Origin: Dokdonella sp.
GTDB lineage: Bacteria; Pseudomonadota; Gammaproteobacteria; Xanthomonadales; Rhodanobacteraceae
Direction of reading: 5' to 3'
Length of the DNA: 34,276 nucleotides
NCBI GenBank assembly: GCA_023228465.1
Contig: JALOBC010000032.1
Location: 1-34,276, forward strand
This document shows, one piece after another, positions 1-7,129 of this stretch (position 1 is its first letter; every line of letters begins with the position of its first letter). The position numbers and the translations under genes were made by a program. A model generated the notes under the pieces. The model was not told where the DNA came from. It ran no database searches and saw only the letters and a list, made by a program, of their open reading frames with translations.

Positions 1-133
1 GGCGCGCATGGGCCTGCAGCCTTCGTTGGTTCGTCACCTGGAAGACTGCGCCATGCGCGCATCTCTTTCCACCCTACGAATCGGTAAGCCTCTGAGCCTG
101 AACGGAAGTTCGTGGGGAAACCTCAGGATCTGC

Positions 134-265
134 ATGGATTCAAAAGAGCATAAGATTTGCGCTTGCATGTGCAGAGCCCGTGCGATTCTAGCTATTGTCT
201 GCGTTATGGCGTCCGCGGCCGCCCTTGCGGAAGGGCCGGTGCTGGACCCATGGACGGGTCCGTGA
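134..265 (+). other. Signal-peptide-coding 5' fragment, out of frame with the protease
   Basis: A short frame opens at ATG 134, preceded by AGGA at 125-128 at good spacing, with a second possible ATG at 167. It encodes a textbook Sec signal peptide: a basic start (MCRARA from the second ATG), a hydrophobic core, and an Ala-rich cleavage region ending ALA before EGPVLDP. It stops at TGA 263-265. The metalloprotease in the neighbouring frame is otherwise open but has no signal peptide and no good start. The simplest reading is that this is the true 5' end of the protease gene, separated by a single missing base between about 228 and 262, either a real mutation or a sequencing error in one of the GGG/CCC runs. 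Bases 1-133 upstream show no convincing gene or promoter. Confidence 0.7.
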
Positions 266-1740
266 ACCTGGGCGCTCCCAAAGCGCGTTCGGAGCTGGGC
301 GACGCTGAACAGGGACGATGGCTCACATCCATTGATCCGCAGGCGTTCGCGCTCCCGCGCACAGCACGGGAGCGCGGAGGCGATGATGTCGGTCATCCCG
401 CCATCGGTGCACGATTCGTGGTCGATCTTCCTGCGCGCGGGGAACTGGAACTTGTCATCAATGGACTGGTCGAGGTCGTTGACGGTGTCACCACCATGAT
501 CGGCTCGCTGGCCAATGAAGCCAATGGTGATTTCGTGCTTTCGCTCGAGGGCGACAAGTTGCTCGGAACCATAGAGGATGGGGAGCACATCTGGCTCATA
601 GAGCCACAGGAAAGTGGGGGTCACTTGCTACGCCAGGTGCATCGCGATCTGATACCTCGCGTTCCCGATGACGAAGTCGGCCCTGAGCTTGGGACAGTGG
701 CTGATATTTTAGTGCCTACGTCGCTTCCGATTCCCATGGCTGGAACCAGCGGCGGCGTCGACGTACTGTTCCTCTACGCGAGTGATGTCATAAATCCCAG
801 TTTACGCGCAAGCGACATTGTTGGTCGTTTCACTCTGGTGCGGAACAACAGTTTGATATCAACTAACAATTCTATTACCAGTGTCGGCGTATATCCGGTT
901 GCCAGCAGCTTCGCTGGCCTGGATAGGTATGCAATCTCTCTAAAAATGGTGAACCGATCCACTCCGTTCACGCAGTTGGATAATTGGATGGTGCATACAA
1001 ACGCGGATATTGCGTTTCTTATGCTGACCGAGGACGCTTCGGCTGTGGACTTCCCGGGTTACGGACGAGTTGGTGGTCATGCATATATTTTGCAAGAGGG
1101 CTTGCCCTTTGCGCTTTCTACGATCACCTACGCGCTGGGTGATAATACAGCGGTTCATGAACTCGGCCACGTGTTTGGAGGCCGGCATGAGCGTAGCGGT
1201 ACTCTTTCCGAGTTATATTATCCGGTGGTTGCATCCGATTGCTCTTGGATGACCATCATGGGTGGATACTTGAAGCCATGTGTGTTCGACGGCTTACCAG
1301 CCACGAACGTACGTATCAATTATTTCTCCAACCCTTCTCTAGCGCCTGCAGCTGCCGGCGGCAACGTGATCGGTGTTCCCGGGCGTTCGGACATGAAGAG
1401 CTGGCTGGAAAGCAGCATGCCGGTCGTGTCTGCGTGGCGGAACAACGGCGCGAACCCGGCGCCAACCTCATCACCAGTGGTTTCTCATGAAAATCTGATG
1501 TGCTGGGGCGGCAACCTGATCAAGTGGACGGCGGTCTCCGGTGCAACCGAATACCGATTGTTCCAGTCAATATCAAGCAGCTTTATTGCGCCCACGCAGG
1601 TTTACCAAGGTGGTGGGATAGCAGTGCACGCGAATGTACCCAGTAGTGGTGCCTATTATCGTGTTCAAGCCTGCAACTCATCCGGTTGCAGCAATTACGC
1701 TGGAACCGAGTATGCCGAGTATTACACCGGCTGTCTGTAG
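250..1740 (+). CDS. Secreted reprolysin-like zinc metalloprotease with C-terminal Fn3-like domain (probably frameshifted at its 5' end)
   Basis: Probably an exported endopeptidase of the metzincin clan. The zinc site HELGHVFGGRH (HExxHxxGxxH) is encoded at 1156-1188, and the Met-turn (TIMGGY) has its Met codon at 1258-1260. Both are hallmarks of metzincins such as the M12 reprolysins. The first ~160 residues look like a propeptide (GDFVLSL, GTIEDGEHIWLIEP), the middle ~230 are catalytic, and the last ~90 resemble a fibronectin type III module (IKWTAVSGATEYRL, YYRVQACNSSGCS). The frame stays open back to TTG 157, but no start there has a ribosome site or signal peptide. ATG 250 is given as the first ATG in frame; the real start is probably ATG 134 in the other frame, giving about 535 residues once repaired. 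Base composition is unusually AT-rich (24 of 60 G+C at 841-900), suggesting transfer. A strong hairpin follows the stop. Substrate unknown. Confidence 0.82.
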   Translation: MDGSVNLGAPKARSELGDAEQGRWLTSIDPQAFALPRTARERGGDDVGHPAIGARFVVDLPARGELELVINGLVEVVDGVTTMIGSLANEANGDFVLSLEGDKLLGTIEDGEHIWLIEPQESGGHLLRQVHRDLIPRVPDDEVGPELGTVADILVPTSLPIPMAGTSGGVDVLFLYASDVINPSLRASDIVGRFTLVRNNSLISTNNSITSVGVYPVASSFAGLDRYAISLKMVNRSTPFTQLDNWMVHTNADIAFLMLTEDASAVDFPGYGRVGGHAYILQEGLPFALSTITYALGDNTAVHELGHVFGGRHERSGTLSELYYPVVASDCSWMTIMGGYLKPCVFDGLPATNVRINYFSNPSLAPAAAGGNVIGVPGRSDMKSWLESSMPVVSAWRNNGANPAPTSSPVVSHENLMCWGGNLIKWTAVSGATEYRLFQSISSSFIAPTQVYQGGGIAVHANVPSSGAYYRVQACNSSGCSNYAGTEYAEYYTGCL

Positions 1741-1748
1741 TCATGACT

Positions 1749-1782
1749 TGCCCGGTGCGTGGCTTGCGCCACGCACCGGGCA
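1749..1782 (+). terminator. Strong hairpin after the protease gene
   Basis: A perfect 15-bp stem (1749-1763 with 1768-1782) with a TTGC loop begins 8 bases after the protease stop. It has no U-run after it, so it could be a weak terminator, a Rho-entry or RNA-stability element, or a 3' end protector. Only 19 bases separate it from the next start codon, leaving no space for a separate promoter downstream of it. Confidence 0.6.
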
Positions 1783-1801
1783 TCTCCACAGGAGAAACGA
1801 C

Positions 1802-2716
1802 ATGAAATGGATCTTTGGCCTGCTGCTGGCGCTGTGGCTGGCACCGCTGTGGCTGACACCAGTACTCGCGCAGGGAGGGCCGGGGTATCCGTGCCAGGGT
1901 TGCGTCGAGGACCGTCCGCTGTTCACGATGCCATCGTCCGCGCTGTGGTACGCGCTCGAGCGCCCCGGCACGGGACTCAGCATCACGGTGCAGGATGGTT
2001 TCCTGGTAGGCATGTACTACGGGTTTACACCGACCGGAGCACCGCTGTGGTACCTGTTCACCGGCCCGCTGGAGCAGCCGGAGGACGCGCCGAGCAAGAT
2101 GCGTGTGAGGGCCAACCTGCAGCGCGTGGAGAACGGGCCGTGCCTCGGTTGCGGGTATCAGGCACCGGACTTTCTGCCCAGCCCGGGCGAGGCAACACTG
2201 GAGTTTGACCAGGCCAACCATGCGACGTTCGCCATCGACGACGGCGAGCCATTGACGATGCTGCCGTTCATTGCCGGTGTTGGTTATGCGCGACTGCTTC
2301 CCAGCTATACGGATTACAACTTTCCAGATCTGAATGGTACGTGGGTCGCCGTACAGGAGGTTCCGCAGGCGGATGGAAACTGGCGTTATGACTCTCATAT
2401 AGGCGAATTGCGCTCCAGTTCTAAACTCGACAGGTACGCCAATTGGAACTTGCTTGAATCATGGACTCCACTCGATCAGTACGTTATTTTGGGTCTATAC
2501 TGTGCCTTCAATCGTGGCATTCCCGGTGTTGACGACCCCCATTCGCACGACGTGCCCGATTGTTGGCTGAGTGACATCGTGGACTTACCGGATCGTCCGC
2601 TCGGCGAGCGTCTCTACTTTCCCGTTCCTTATGCCAATATCGGCGCAAGCCGTATTTCTGCCGTCCATCCGCAGACCGGTGTGCGCCTGACGATGTATCG
2701 CCTGGAGTACGACTGA
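1802..2716 (+). CDS. Secreted protein of unknown function, paralogue A
   Basis: Not assigned to a named family. The 304-residue product has a signal peptide (MKWIFGLLLALWL, cleavage probably after VLAQ at ~24), so it is exported. Visible features are CQGC at 31-34, GMYYGFTPTGAPLWYLF at 70-86, CLGC at 114-117, FDQANH at 135-140, single Cys at 234 and 254, and a C-terminal block FPVPYANIG (273-281) ending LEYD. Cysteines occur in pairs, suggesting disulfides. The GMYYG...GAPLWYLF stretch resembles a recurrent beta motif (roughly W-x-NP-x2-G-x-G followed by YxYxxxGxPxW) found in many secreted proteins of Lysobacter and Xanthomonas relatives. ATG 1802 is chosen because AGGAG (1790-1794) precedes it and the signal peptide begins there. 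It lies between the protease and its own paralogue, whose ATG overlaps this stop (TGATG). A role linked to the protease (substrate, inhibitor, partner) is only a guess from position. Confidence 0.85.
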   Translation: MKWIFGLLLALWLAPLWLTPVLAQGGPGYPCQGCVEDRPLFTMPSSALWYALERPGTGLSITVQDGFLVGMYYGFTPTGAPLWYLFTGPLEQPEDAPSKMRVRANLQRVENGPCLGCGYQAPDFLPSPGEATLEFDQANHATFAIDDGEPLTMLPFIAGVGYARLLPSYTDYNFPDLNGTWVAVQEVPQADGNWRYDSHIGELRSSSKLDRYANWNLLESWTPLDQYVILGLYCAFNRGIPGVDDPHSHDVPDCWLSDIVDLPDRPLGERLYFPVPYANIGASRISAVHPQTGVRLTMYRLEYD

Positions 2717-3657
2717 TGAATCACCATCGTTTCTTGACGCGCTTTCTCGTGCTGATGCTGCTTGCACTTGCAGGTCTGCCTGCGTTGTTGTTCGCGCGCG
2801 GGCCGGACGTGCCTTGCACCGGCATCGATTGCGAACAGGTAGCCTTGTTCGACATGCCGGCTTCGGGCTTCTGGGGCAATCCGCAGGAAGTCGGCATCGG
2901 GATCCACATGTACGTGCAGAACGAGGTCATGTTCGGCATGTACTACGGCTACGCGCCGACGGGTGCGCCCGTCTGGTATCTCTTCACCGCCCGGTTGCAG
3001 CGTGCCGACGACAGCCCGGGCCTGCTGCGTGCAGAGGCGACACTCGAGGAGTACCGTAACGGCAGTTGCATCGGTTGCGCGCCTGCCGCGCCCGAGCAGG
3101 CTGGACTTCCAGGCCATATCAGCTTGGTATTCGACCAGCGCAACCATGGCATCTACCGCATCGATGGCGGCGAAGCGATCCATATCGTGCCACTGCATGC
3201 CAATTCCGCGGTTGCTGGCGAGTTCAGGGATACGATGCGTTACGCGCTGCCCGATCCGGAAGGCGCCTGGGTGCTCACGTTCAAGGCGGAGTCAGGTGCG
3301 GGCGCCTGGTTCGAGCGTGTTGGCTCCATCAGCGGTGTATTCGGATCCCGCGAGGTCCGGGACGCGCAGGGCGGGCATGAGCCGCATGCGATCGACTGGA
3401 CGTTTGCCTCCGTGTCCAGTGGCGAGGTGTTTCCCATAGGCCGGCTCTTTTGCACGACCTATGGGGAAGGCAGCCCGCCATCGACCATCGACCTGGAATG
3501 CGGGCTGGAGCTGGAGTACCCGTCAGGCATGTTCCCGGAGTTCGACGGTGGCGTGCGGTTCCCGCTGCCCTACGCCAACATCGGCGATGGGCGCATCGTG
3601 TCGAAAGACCCGGTCAGCGGCATTCGCCTGGAGGCGTTCCGCATCGGCTACGACTGA
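2716..3657 (+). CDS. Secreted protein of unknown function, paralogue B
   Basis: A 313-residue exported protein, clearly a tandem paralogue of the preceding gene. Shared blocks in the same order are a Cys pair after the signal peptide (C34, C39), GMYYGYAPTGAPVWYLF (74-90), a second pair CIGC (118-121), FDQRNH with IDGGE (139-153), single Cys at 246 and 262, and FPLPYANIG (282-290), ending IGYD. The first block is preceded by GFWGNPQEVGIGI, matching the W-x-NP-x2-G-x-G part of the recurrent secreted-protein motif better than copy A. The signal peptide spans about residues 1-28. ATG 2716 overlaps the previous TGA, so the two are probably translationally coupled. The spacing of all blocks is conserved while the region between ~155 and 245 has diverged, which fits an old duplication under structural constraint. 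Function unknown. Confidence 0.86.
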   Translation: MNHHRFLTRFLVLMLLALAGLPALLFARGPDVPCTGIDCEQVALFDMPASGFWGNPQEVGIGIHMYVQNEVMFGMYYGYAPTGAPVWYLFTARLQRADDSPGLLRAEATLEEYRNGSCIGCAPAAPEQAGLPGHISLVFDQRNHGIYRIDGGEAIHIVPLHANSAVAGEFRDTMRYALPDPEGAWVLTFKAESGAGAWFERVGSISGVFGSREVRDAQGGHEPHAIDWTFASVSSGEVFPIGRLFCTTYGEGSPPSTIDLECGLELEYPSGMFPEFDGGVRFPLPYANIGDGRIVSKDPVSGIRLEAFRIGYD

Positions 3658-3676
3658 GCGGGCGATCGCCTGTTGC

Positions 3677-3710
3677 GGGATGGTGTGTACGTGCGCGCAC
3701 CATCCCTTTC
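3677..3710 (+). terminator. Probable terminator of the secreted-protein genes
   Basis: Perfect 9-bp stem GGGATGGTG (3677-3685) with CACCATCCC (3698-3706), partly extendable by G-U pairs into the 12-base loop, then TTTC. It lies 20 bases after the stop of paralogue B and ahead of the cmk promoter region. Confidence 0.6.
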
Positions 3711-3848
3711 CCGCCCCATCCTGGAAAGGGAAGGGGAGGCTCGGGACAGTCACCATCCAGGGCGGGCGTGGCGCATCCCGGTCGCGGGTGCGCCGGGTTG
3801 ACCAGCGGCGATGGTGTATCCGGTGTGCCGTGCGGCCGCCGTTCGCGC

Positions 3849-3854
3849 TACAAT
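3849..3854 (+). promoter_or_regulatory. Candidate -10 box for cmk
   Basis: TACAAT lies 43 bases before the cmk ATG, in the position expected for a sigma-70 -10 box with a short leader. No good -35 hexamer is seen 16-18 bases upstream (the 3825-3831 region is GTGCCGT), so the call rests on the -10 alone. Confidence 0.4.
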
Positions 3855-3897
3855 CACCGGCTTTGGGCGCCATTGCGCCGCTGCCCATCGCCGCCGC

Positions 3898-4584
3898 ATG
3901 CAGTCAGCCCACCCGTCCGCTCCCGTGCTCACCATCGATGGCCCGTCCGGGGCCGGCAAGGGGACGGTGGCGCGTGCGGTGGCGGAGGCGCTGGGTTGGC
4001 ATCTGCTCGATTCGGGCGCCCTGTACCGCGCCGTGGGGCACGCGGCCGGCATCGCCGGCATCGATGTGAGTGACGGTGGCGCGGCGGCGCGGTGCGCCGC
4101 GGCGACGCGCATCGAGTTCCGCGCCGCGGGCGACGCCGGCGAGCTTCGCGTGATCGTCGATGGCAATGACGCGACCGACGCGATCCGCACCGAAACCGCC
4201 GGTGCGGCGGCGTCGGCGATCGCGGCCATTCCGGCCGTGCGGGATGCGCTGCTCGAGCTGCAGAGGGGCTTTCGGCGGCCACCCGGGCTGGTCGCCGACG
4301 GGCGCGACATGGGCACGGTCGTGTTCGCCGATGCGCCGTTCAAGGTATTCCTGACCGCGAGCGCGCAGGAGCGTGCGGACCGGCGCTATAAACAGTTGAA
4401 GGCAAAGGGGTTGGCTGTTAATCTTGCATCCCTTTTGCGCGAGATTCAGGCGCGCGACGAGCGCGACGCCGCCCGTGAGGTGGCGCCGCTGCGGCCCGCA
4501 CCGGAAGCGATCATCGTCGACACGACCGGCATTCCGGTCGAGACGGTGGTTGCCCGTGTGCTGGCTGTCGTGCGTGGTGCCTGA
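3898..4584 (+). CDS. cmk: Cytidylate kinase
   Basis: Cytoplasmic kinase that transfers phosphate from ATP to CMP or dCMP, feeding CTP and dCTP pools. The 228-residue product carries the P-loop [10 protein letters not shown] at 14-23, the DSGALYRA segment at 38-45, and the [12 protein letters not shown] block typical of bacterial CMP kinases, followed by a lid region rich in Arg and Lys ([14 protein letters not shown]). Length fits the family (E. coli about 227). ATG 3898 is chosen because the conserved part starts shortly after it; the frame extends further up but through promoter-like DNA. The cmk-rpsA-ihfB order is the classical gammaproteobacterial arrangement. Confidence 0.96.
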   Translation: MQSAHPSAPVLTIDGPSGAGKGTVARAVAEALGWHLLDSGALYRAVGHAAGIAGIDVSDGGAAARCAAATRIEFRAAGDAGELRVIVDGNDATDAIRTETAGAAASAIAAIPAVRDALLELQRGFRRPPGLVADGRDMGTVVFADAPFKVFLTASAQERADRRYKQLKAKGLAVNLASLLREIQARDERDAAREVAPLRPAPEAIIVDTTGIPVETVVARVLAVVRGA

Positions 4585-4587
4585 GGC

Positions 4588-4645
4588 AGGAGGGACTAAG
4601 TCCGGCGGTGGTCGCCGGCACGCAACGATGCGGCGCATTCGCATC
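4588..4645 (+). promoter_or_regulatory. Structured rpsA leader with tandem hairpins
   Basis: Between cmk and rpsA lie two adjacent hairpins: CCGGCG (4602-4607) with CGCCGG (4613-4618), and GATGCG (4627-4632) with CGCATC (4640-4645). A strong Shine-Dalgarno-like AGGAGGGA (4588-4595) sits upstream of both, with no start codon at normal distance, while the rpsA ATG at 4703 has only a poor site. In E. coli the rpsA leader is folded, lacks a good Shine-Dalgarno, and mediates autorepression by S1; this leader looks analogous, which is an inference. Confidence 0.5.
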
Positions 4646-4702
4646 CTTTGAAGGTGGGTCGGTCATCTGTGGATGGCGACCTGTTTCATGACTGGAACCA
4701 AC

Positions 4703-6370
4703 ATGACTGAAAGTTTTGCTGAACTGTTCGAACAGAGCCAGCAGTCGCTGAGCAAACTGCGCTCCGGCGCCATCGTCAGCGGCATCGTGGTCGAGATCCG
4801 CTCCGACATGGTGGTCGTCAACGCGGGCCTCAAATCCGAGGGCATCATCCCCATCGAGCAGTTCAGGGGCGAGGATGGCGAACTCGAAATCAACGTCGGT
4901 GATTCCGTCAAGGTGGCGCTCGACGCGATCGAGAACGGCCTGGGCGAAACCATCCTCTCGCGCGAGAAGGCCAAGCGCTCGCTGGTCTGGGACGAACTGG
5001 AAGAGGCGCAGACCGCCGACGAGGCCGTCACCGGTCGCATTTCCGGCAAGGTCAAGGGCGGCTTCACCGTCGACATCAAGGACGTGCGCGCGTTCCTGCC
5101 AGGCTCGCTGGTCGATGTGCGCCCGGTGCGCGATCCGACCTACCTCGAGGGCAAGGAACTCGAGTTCAAGATCATCAAGCTCGACCGCAAGCGCAACAAC
5201 GTGGTGGTGTCGCGCCGCGCGGTCGTGGAGAGCGAGTTCTCCGAGGAACGCGAGAAGCTGCTCGACAAGCTGGTCGAGGGCGCGGTCATCCCGGGCGTGG
5301 TCAAGAACCTGACCGACTACGGCGCGTTCGTGGATCTGGGCGGCATCGACGGCCTGCTGCACATCACCGACATGGCGTGGAAGCGCGTGCGCCACCCGAG
5401 CGAAGTCGTCAACGTCGGCGACGAACTCGAAGTGCGCGTGCTCAAGTTCGACCGCGAGCGCAACCGCGTTTCACTGGGCCTCAAGCAGCTCGGCGAGGAT
5501 CCCTGGGTCAACATCGCGCGCCGCTACCCCGCCGACACGCGCCTGCTCGGCAAGGTGTCCAACGTCACCGATTACGGCTGCTTCGTCGAACTCGAGCCGG
5601 GCGTGGAAGGCCTGGTGCACGTCTCGGAGATGGACTGGACCAACAAGAACGTCAACCCGGCCAAGGTCGTCCAGGTGGGCGACGAGGTCGAGGTGATGGT
5701 GCTCGACGTGGACGAGGAGCGTCGCCGCATCTCGCTCGGCATGAAGCAGACCAGCGCCAATCCGTGGGAAGCCTTCGCGGCCATCCACAAGAAGAACGAC
5801 AAGGTATCGGGCACCATCAAGTCGATCACCGACTTCGGCATCTTCGTCGGCCTGGACGGCGGCATCGACGGCCTGGTGCACCTGTCGGACATCTCCTGGC
5901 AGGCTTCCGGCGAGGACCTCGTACGCAACTTCAAGAAGGGCGAGGAAGTCGAAGCCGTGGTGCTGGCGGTCGATCCGGAGCGCGAACGCATCTCGCTCGG
6001 CATCAAGCAGCTGGAGCAGGATCCGTTCGGCCAGTTCATGGCGGCGCATCCGCGCGGCAGCCTGCTGACCGGCACCGTGCGCGAGGTGGATGCGCGCGGC
6101 GCGACGATCGACCTCGGCGAAGGCGTGGAGGGTTACCTGCGCGCCAACGACATCGCCAAGGAGCGTGTCGAGGACGCCGCCCAGCACCTCAAGGTGGGCG
6201 ACACGGTCGAGGCGAAGTTCGTCGGCATGGATCGCAAGGGTCGCAGCCTGCAGCTGTCGATCCGTGCCAAGGACGAGGACGAGCTGGCCAGCACCCTGGA
6301 GGAATACCAGAGCGCGACGGGCGGCACGACCAAGCTTGGCGCCCTGCTGAAGGAACAGCTCAACCGCTGA
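4703..6370 (+). CDS. rpsA: 30S ribosomal protein S1
   Basis: Largest protein of the 30S subunit; it binds single-stranded mRNA and helps load messages with weak or structured ribosome sites. The 555-residue product matches the usual six S1 OB-fold layout: two N-terminal modules that hold the ribosome and contact S2 (about 20-85 and 105-170) and four RNA-binding repeats. The repeats show recurring phrases such as [40 protein letters not shown] and [20 protein letters not shown], each followed by RISLG-type strands. The start [12 protein letters not shown] matches E. coli S1 and fixes ATG 4703 rather than upstream starts. It sits between cmk and ihfB; two hairpins follow it. Confidence 0.97.
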   Translation: MTESFAELFEQSQQSLSKLRSGAIVSGIVVEIRSDMVVVNAGLKSEGIIPIEQFRGEDGELEINVGDSVKVALDAIENGLGETILSREKAKRSLVWDELEEAQTADEAVTGRISGKVKGGFTVDIKDVRAFLPGSLVDVRPVRDPTYLEGKELEFKIIKLDRKRNNVVVSRRAVVESEFSEEREKLLDKLVEGAVIPGVVKNLTDYGAFVDLGGIDGLLHITDMAWKRVRHPSEVVNVGDELEVRVLKFDRERNRVSLGLKQLGEDPWVNIARRYPADTRLLGKVSNVTDYGCFVELEPGVEGLVHVSEMDWTNKNVNPAKVVQVGDEVEVMVLDVDEERRRISLGMKQTSANPWEAFAAIHKKNDKVSGTIKSITDFGIFVGLDGGIDGLVHLSDISWQASGEDLVRNFKKGEEVEAVVLAVDPERERISLGIKQLEQDPFGQFMAAHPRGSLLTGTVREVDARGATIDLGEGVEGYLRANDIAKERVEDAAQHLKVGDTVEAKFVGMDRKGRSLQLSIRAKDEDELASTLEEYQSATGGTTKLGALLKEQLNR

Positions 6371-6376
6371 TCCAGA

Positions 6377-6406
6377 CCCGGCGCGCGGCGATGGCCGCGC
6401 GCCGGG
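6377..6406 (+). terminator. GC-rich hairpin after rpsA
   Basis: A perfect 13-bp stem (6377-6389 with 6394-6406) and a GATG loop start 6 bases after the rpsA stop, followed by CAATTTC. The stem is very stable but the U-run is short, so it may protect the rpsA 3' end as much as terminate. Confidence 0.6.
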
Positions 6407-6418
6407 CAATTTCATCGT

Positions 6419-6447
6419 GCGCACTGGCGACGGTGCGCCCTTTTTTT
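6419..6447 (+). terminator. Intrinsic terminator just upstream of ihfB
   Basis: Stem GCGCAC (6419-6424) with GTGCGC (6433-6438), an 8-base loop, CC, and then seven consecutive T (6441-6447). This is the best U-tract in the window. It ends only 16 bases before the ihfB ATG, so ihfB expression depends on read-through or on a promoter that overlaps the hairpins. Confidence 0.7.
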
Positions 6448-6463
6448 GGATGGCTGCTCCGCG

Positions 6464-6775
6464 ATGACGAAGTCCGAACTGATCGAAGCACTGGCCGCGC
6501 GCCAGACGCACCTGGCCGCCGCCGACGTGGAACTTGCGGTGAAGAACGTGCTCGAGCAGTTGAGCCAGTCGCTGGCCAATGGCAAGCGCATCGAGATCCG
6601 CGGTTTCGGCAGCTTTTCGCTGCATTACCGGCCACCGCGCATGGGCCGCAACCCCAAGACCGGCGAAGCAGTGGCGCTTCCCGGCAAGCACGTACCCCAT
6701 TTCAAGCCGGGCAAGGAATTGCGTGAAAGGGTCAACCAGAAGGTCACGGCGCCGGACGCTGCCGGATCGGCCTGA
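6464..6775 (+). CDS. ihfB: Integration host factor subunit beta
   Basis: Small nucleoid protein that pairs with IhfA to bind specific sites in the minor groove and bend DNA sharply, assisting transcription, replication and recombination. The 103-residue product starts [10 protein letters not shown] as in E. coli and has the beta-arm segment [23 protein letters not shown] with the intercalating proline region, then [16 protein letters not shown] 6464 is chosen by homology over an in-frame TTG at 6446 inside the T-run. The ribosome site is weak (only GGA at 6448-6450, far upstream), and a terminator lies directly before it. Confidence 0.95.
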   Translation: MTKSELIEALAARQTHLAAADVELAVKNVLEQLSQSLANGKRIEIRGFGSFSLHYRPPRMGRNPKTGEAVALPGKHVPHFKPGKELRERVNQKVTAPDAAGSA

Positions 6776-6859
6776 ACATCCCGCCCGTTGCGGTCCACTC
6801 GCGCCTGATCGTCCCGCGTGCGCCATGTGGCATCGCGGCAAGCCATTGGCGGGCCGGCC

Positions 6860-7129
6860 ATGCGCCTGATCCTCGCCGGGCTGATTCTCCTGGTGCTGGT
6901 GGCGGGGGCCCTGTTTGGCGCCCTCAACACGATACGCGTGCCCATCGACCTGCATTTCGTGCAGGTCCGCGCGCCGCTGGGTGCCAGCCTGCTCGCCATG
7001 CTCGTCGCCGGTTGGCTGCTTGGCGGGCTCACCGCATGGGTCGGCCAGGCGCGCCTGCGCCGCGAGCTGCGACGGCGGCGCCGTCTCGCGGCAGGCGATT
7101 CGGCAGCCGGGGAGCGGCCGCCGACATGA
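6860..7129 (+). CDS. lapA: LapA-family inner-membrane protein (DUF1049)
   Basis: An 89-residue membrane protein with two hydrophobic segments (about 1-22 and 40-60) and a basic, Arg-rich cytoplasmic tail (LRRELRRRRRL). The motif GALFGALNTIRVPIDLHF is typical of LapA. In E. coli LapA is encoded with LapB, which controls lipopolysaccharide synthesis by presenting LpxC to the FtsH protease; LapA itself has a minor accessory role. The lapB ATG overlaps this stop (ATGA at 7126-7129), indicating coupling. ATG 6860 is chosen because the hydrophobic start begins there. Confidence 0.88.
   Translation: MRLILAGLILLVLVAGALFGALNTIRVPIDLHFVQVRAPLGASLLAMLVAGWLLGGLTAWVGQARLRRELRRRRRLAAGDSAAGERPPT

Noticed and set aside
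230-265. Programmed -1 ribosomal frameshift in the protease gene
   Set aside because: No X-XXY-YYZ heptamer and no clear downstream pseudoknot were seen; a base deletion or sequencing error is simpler.
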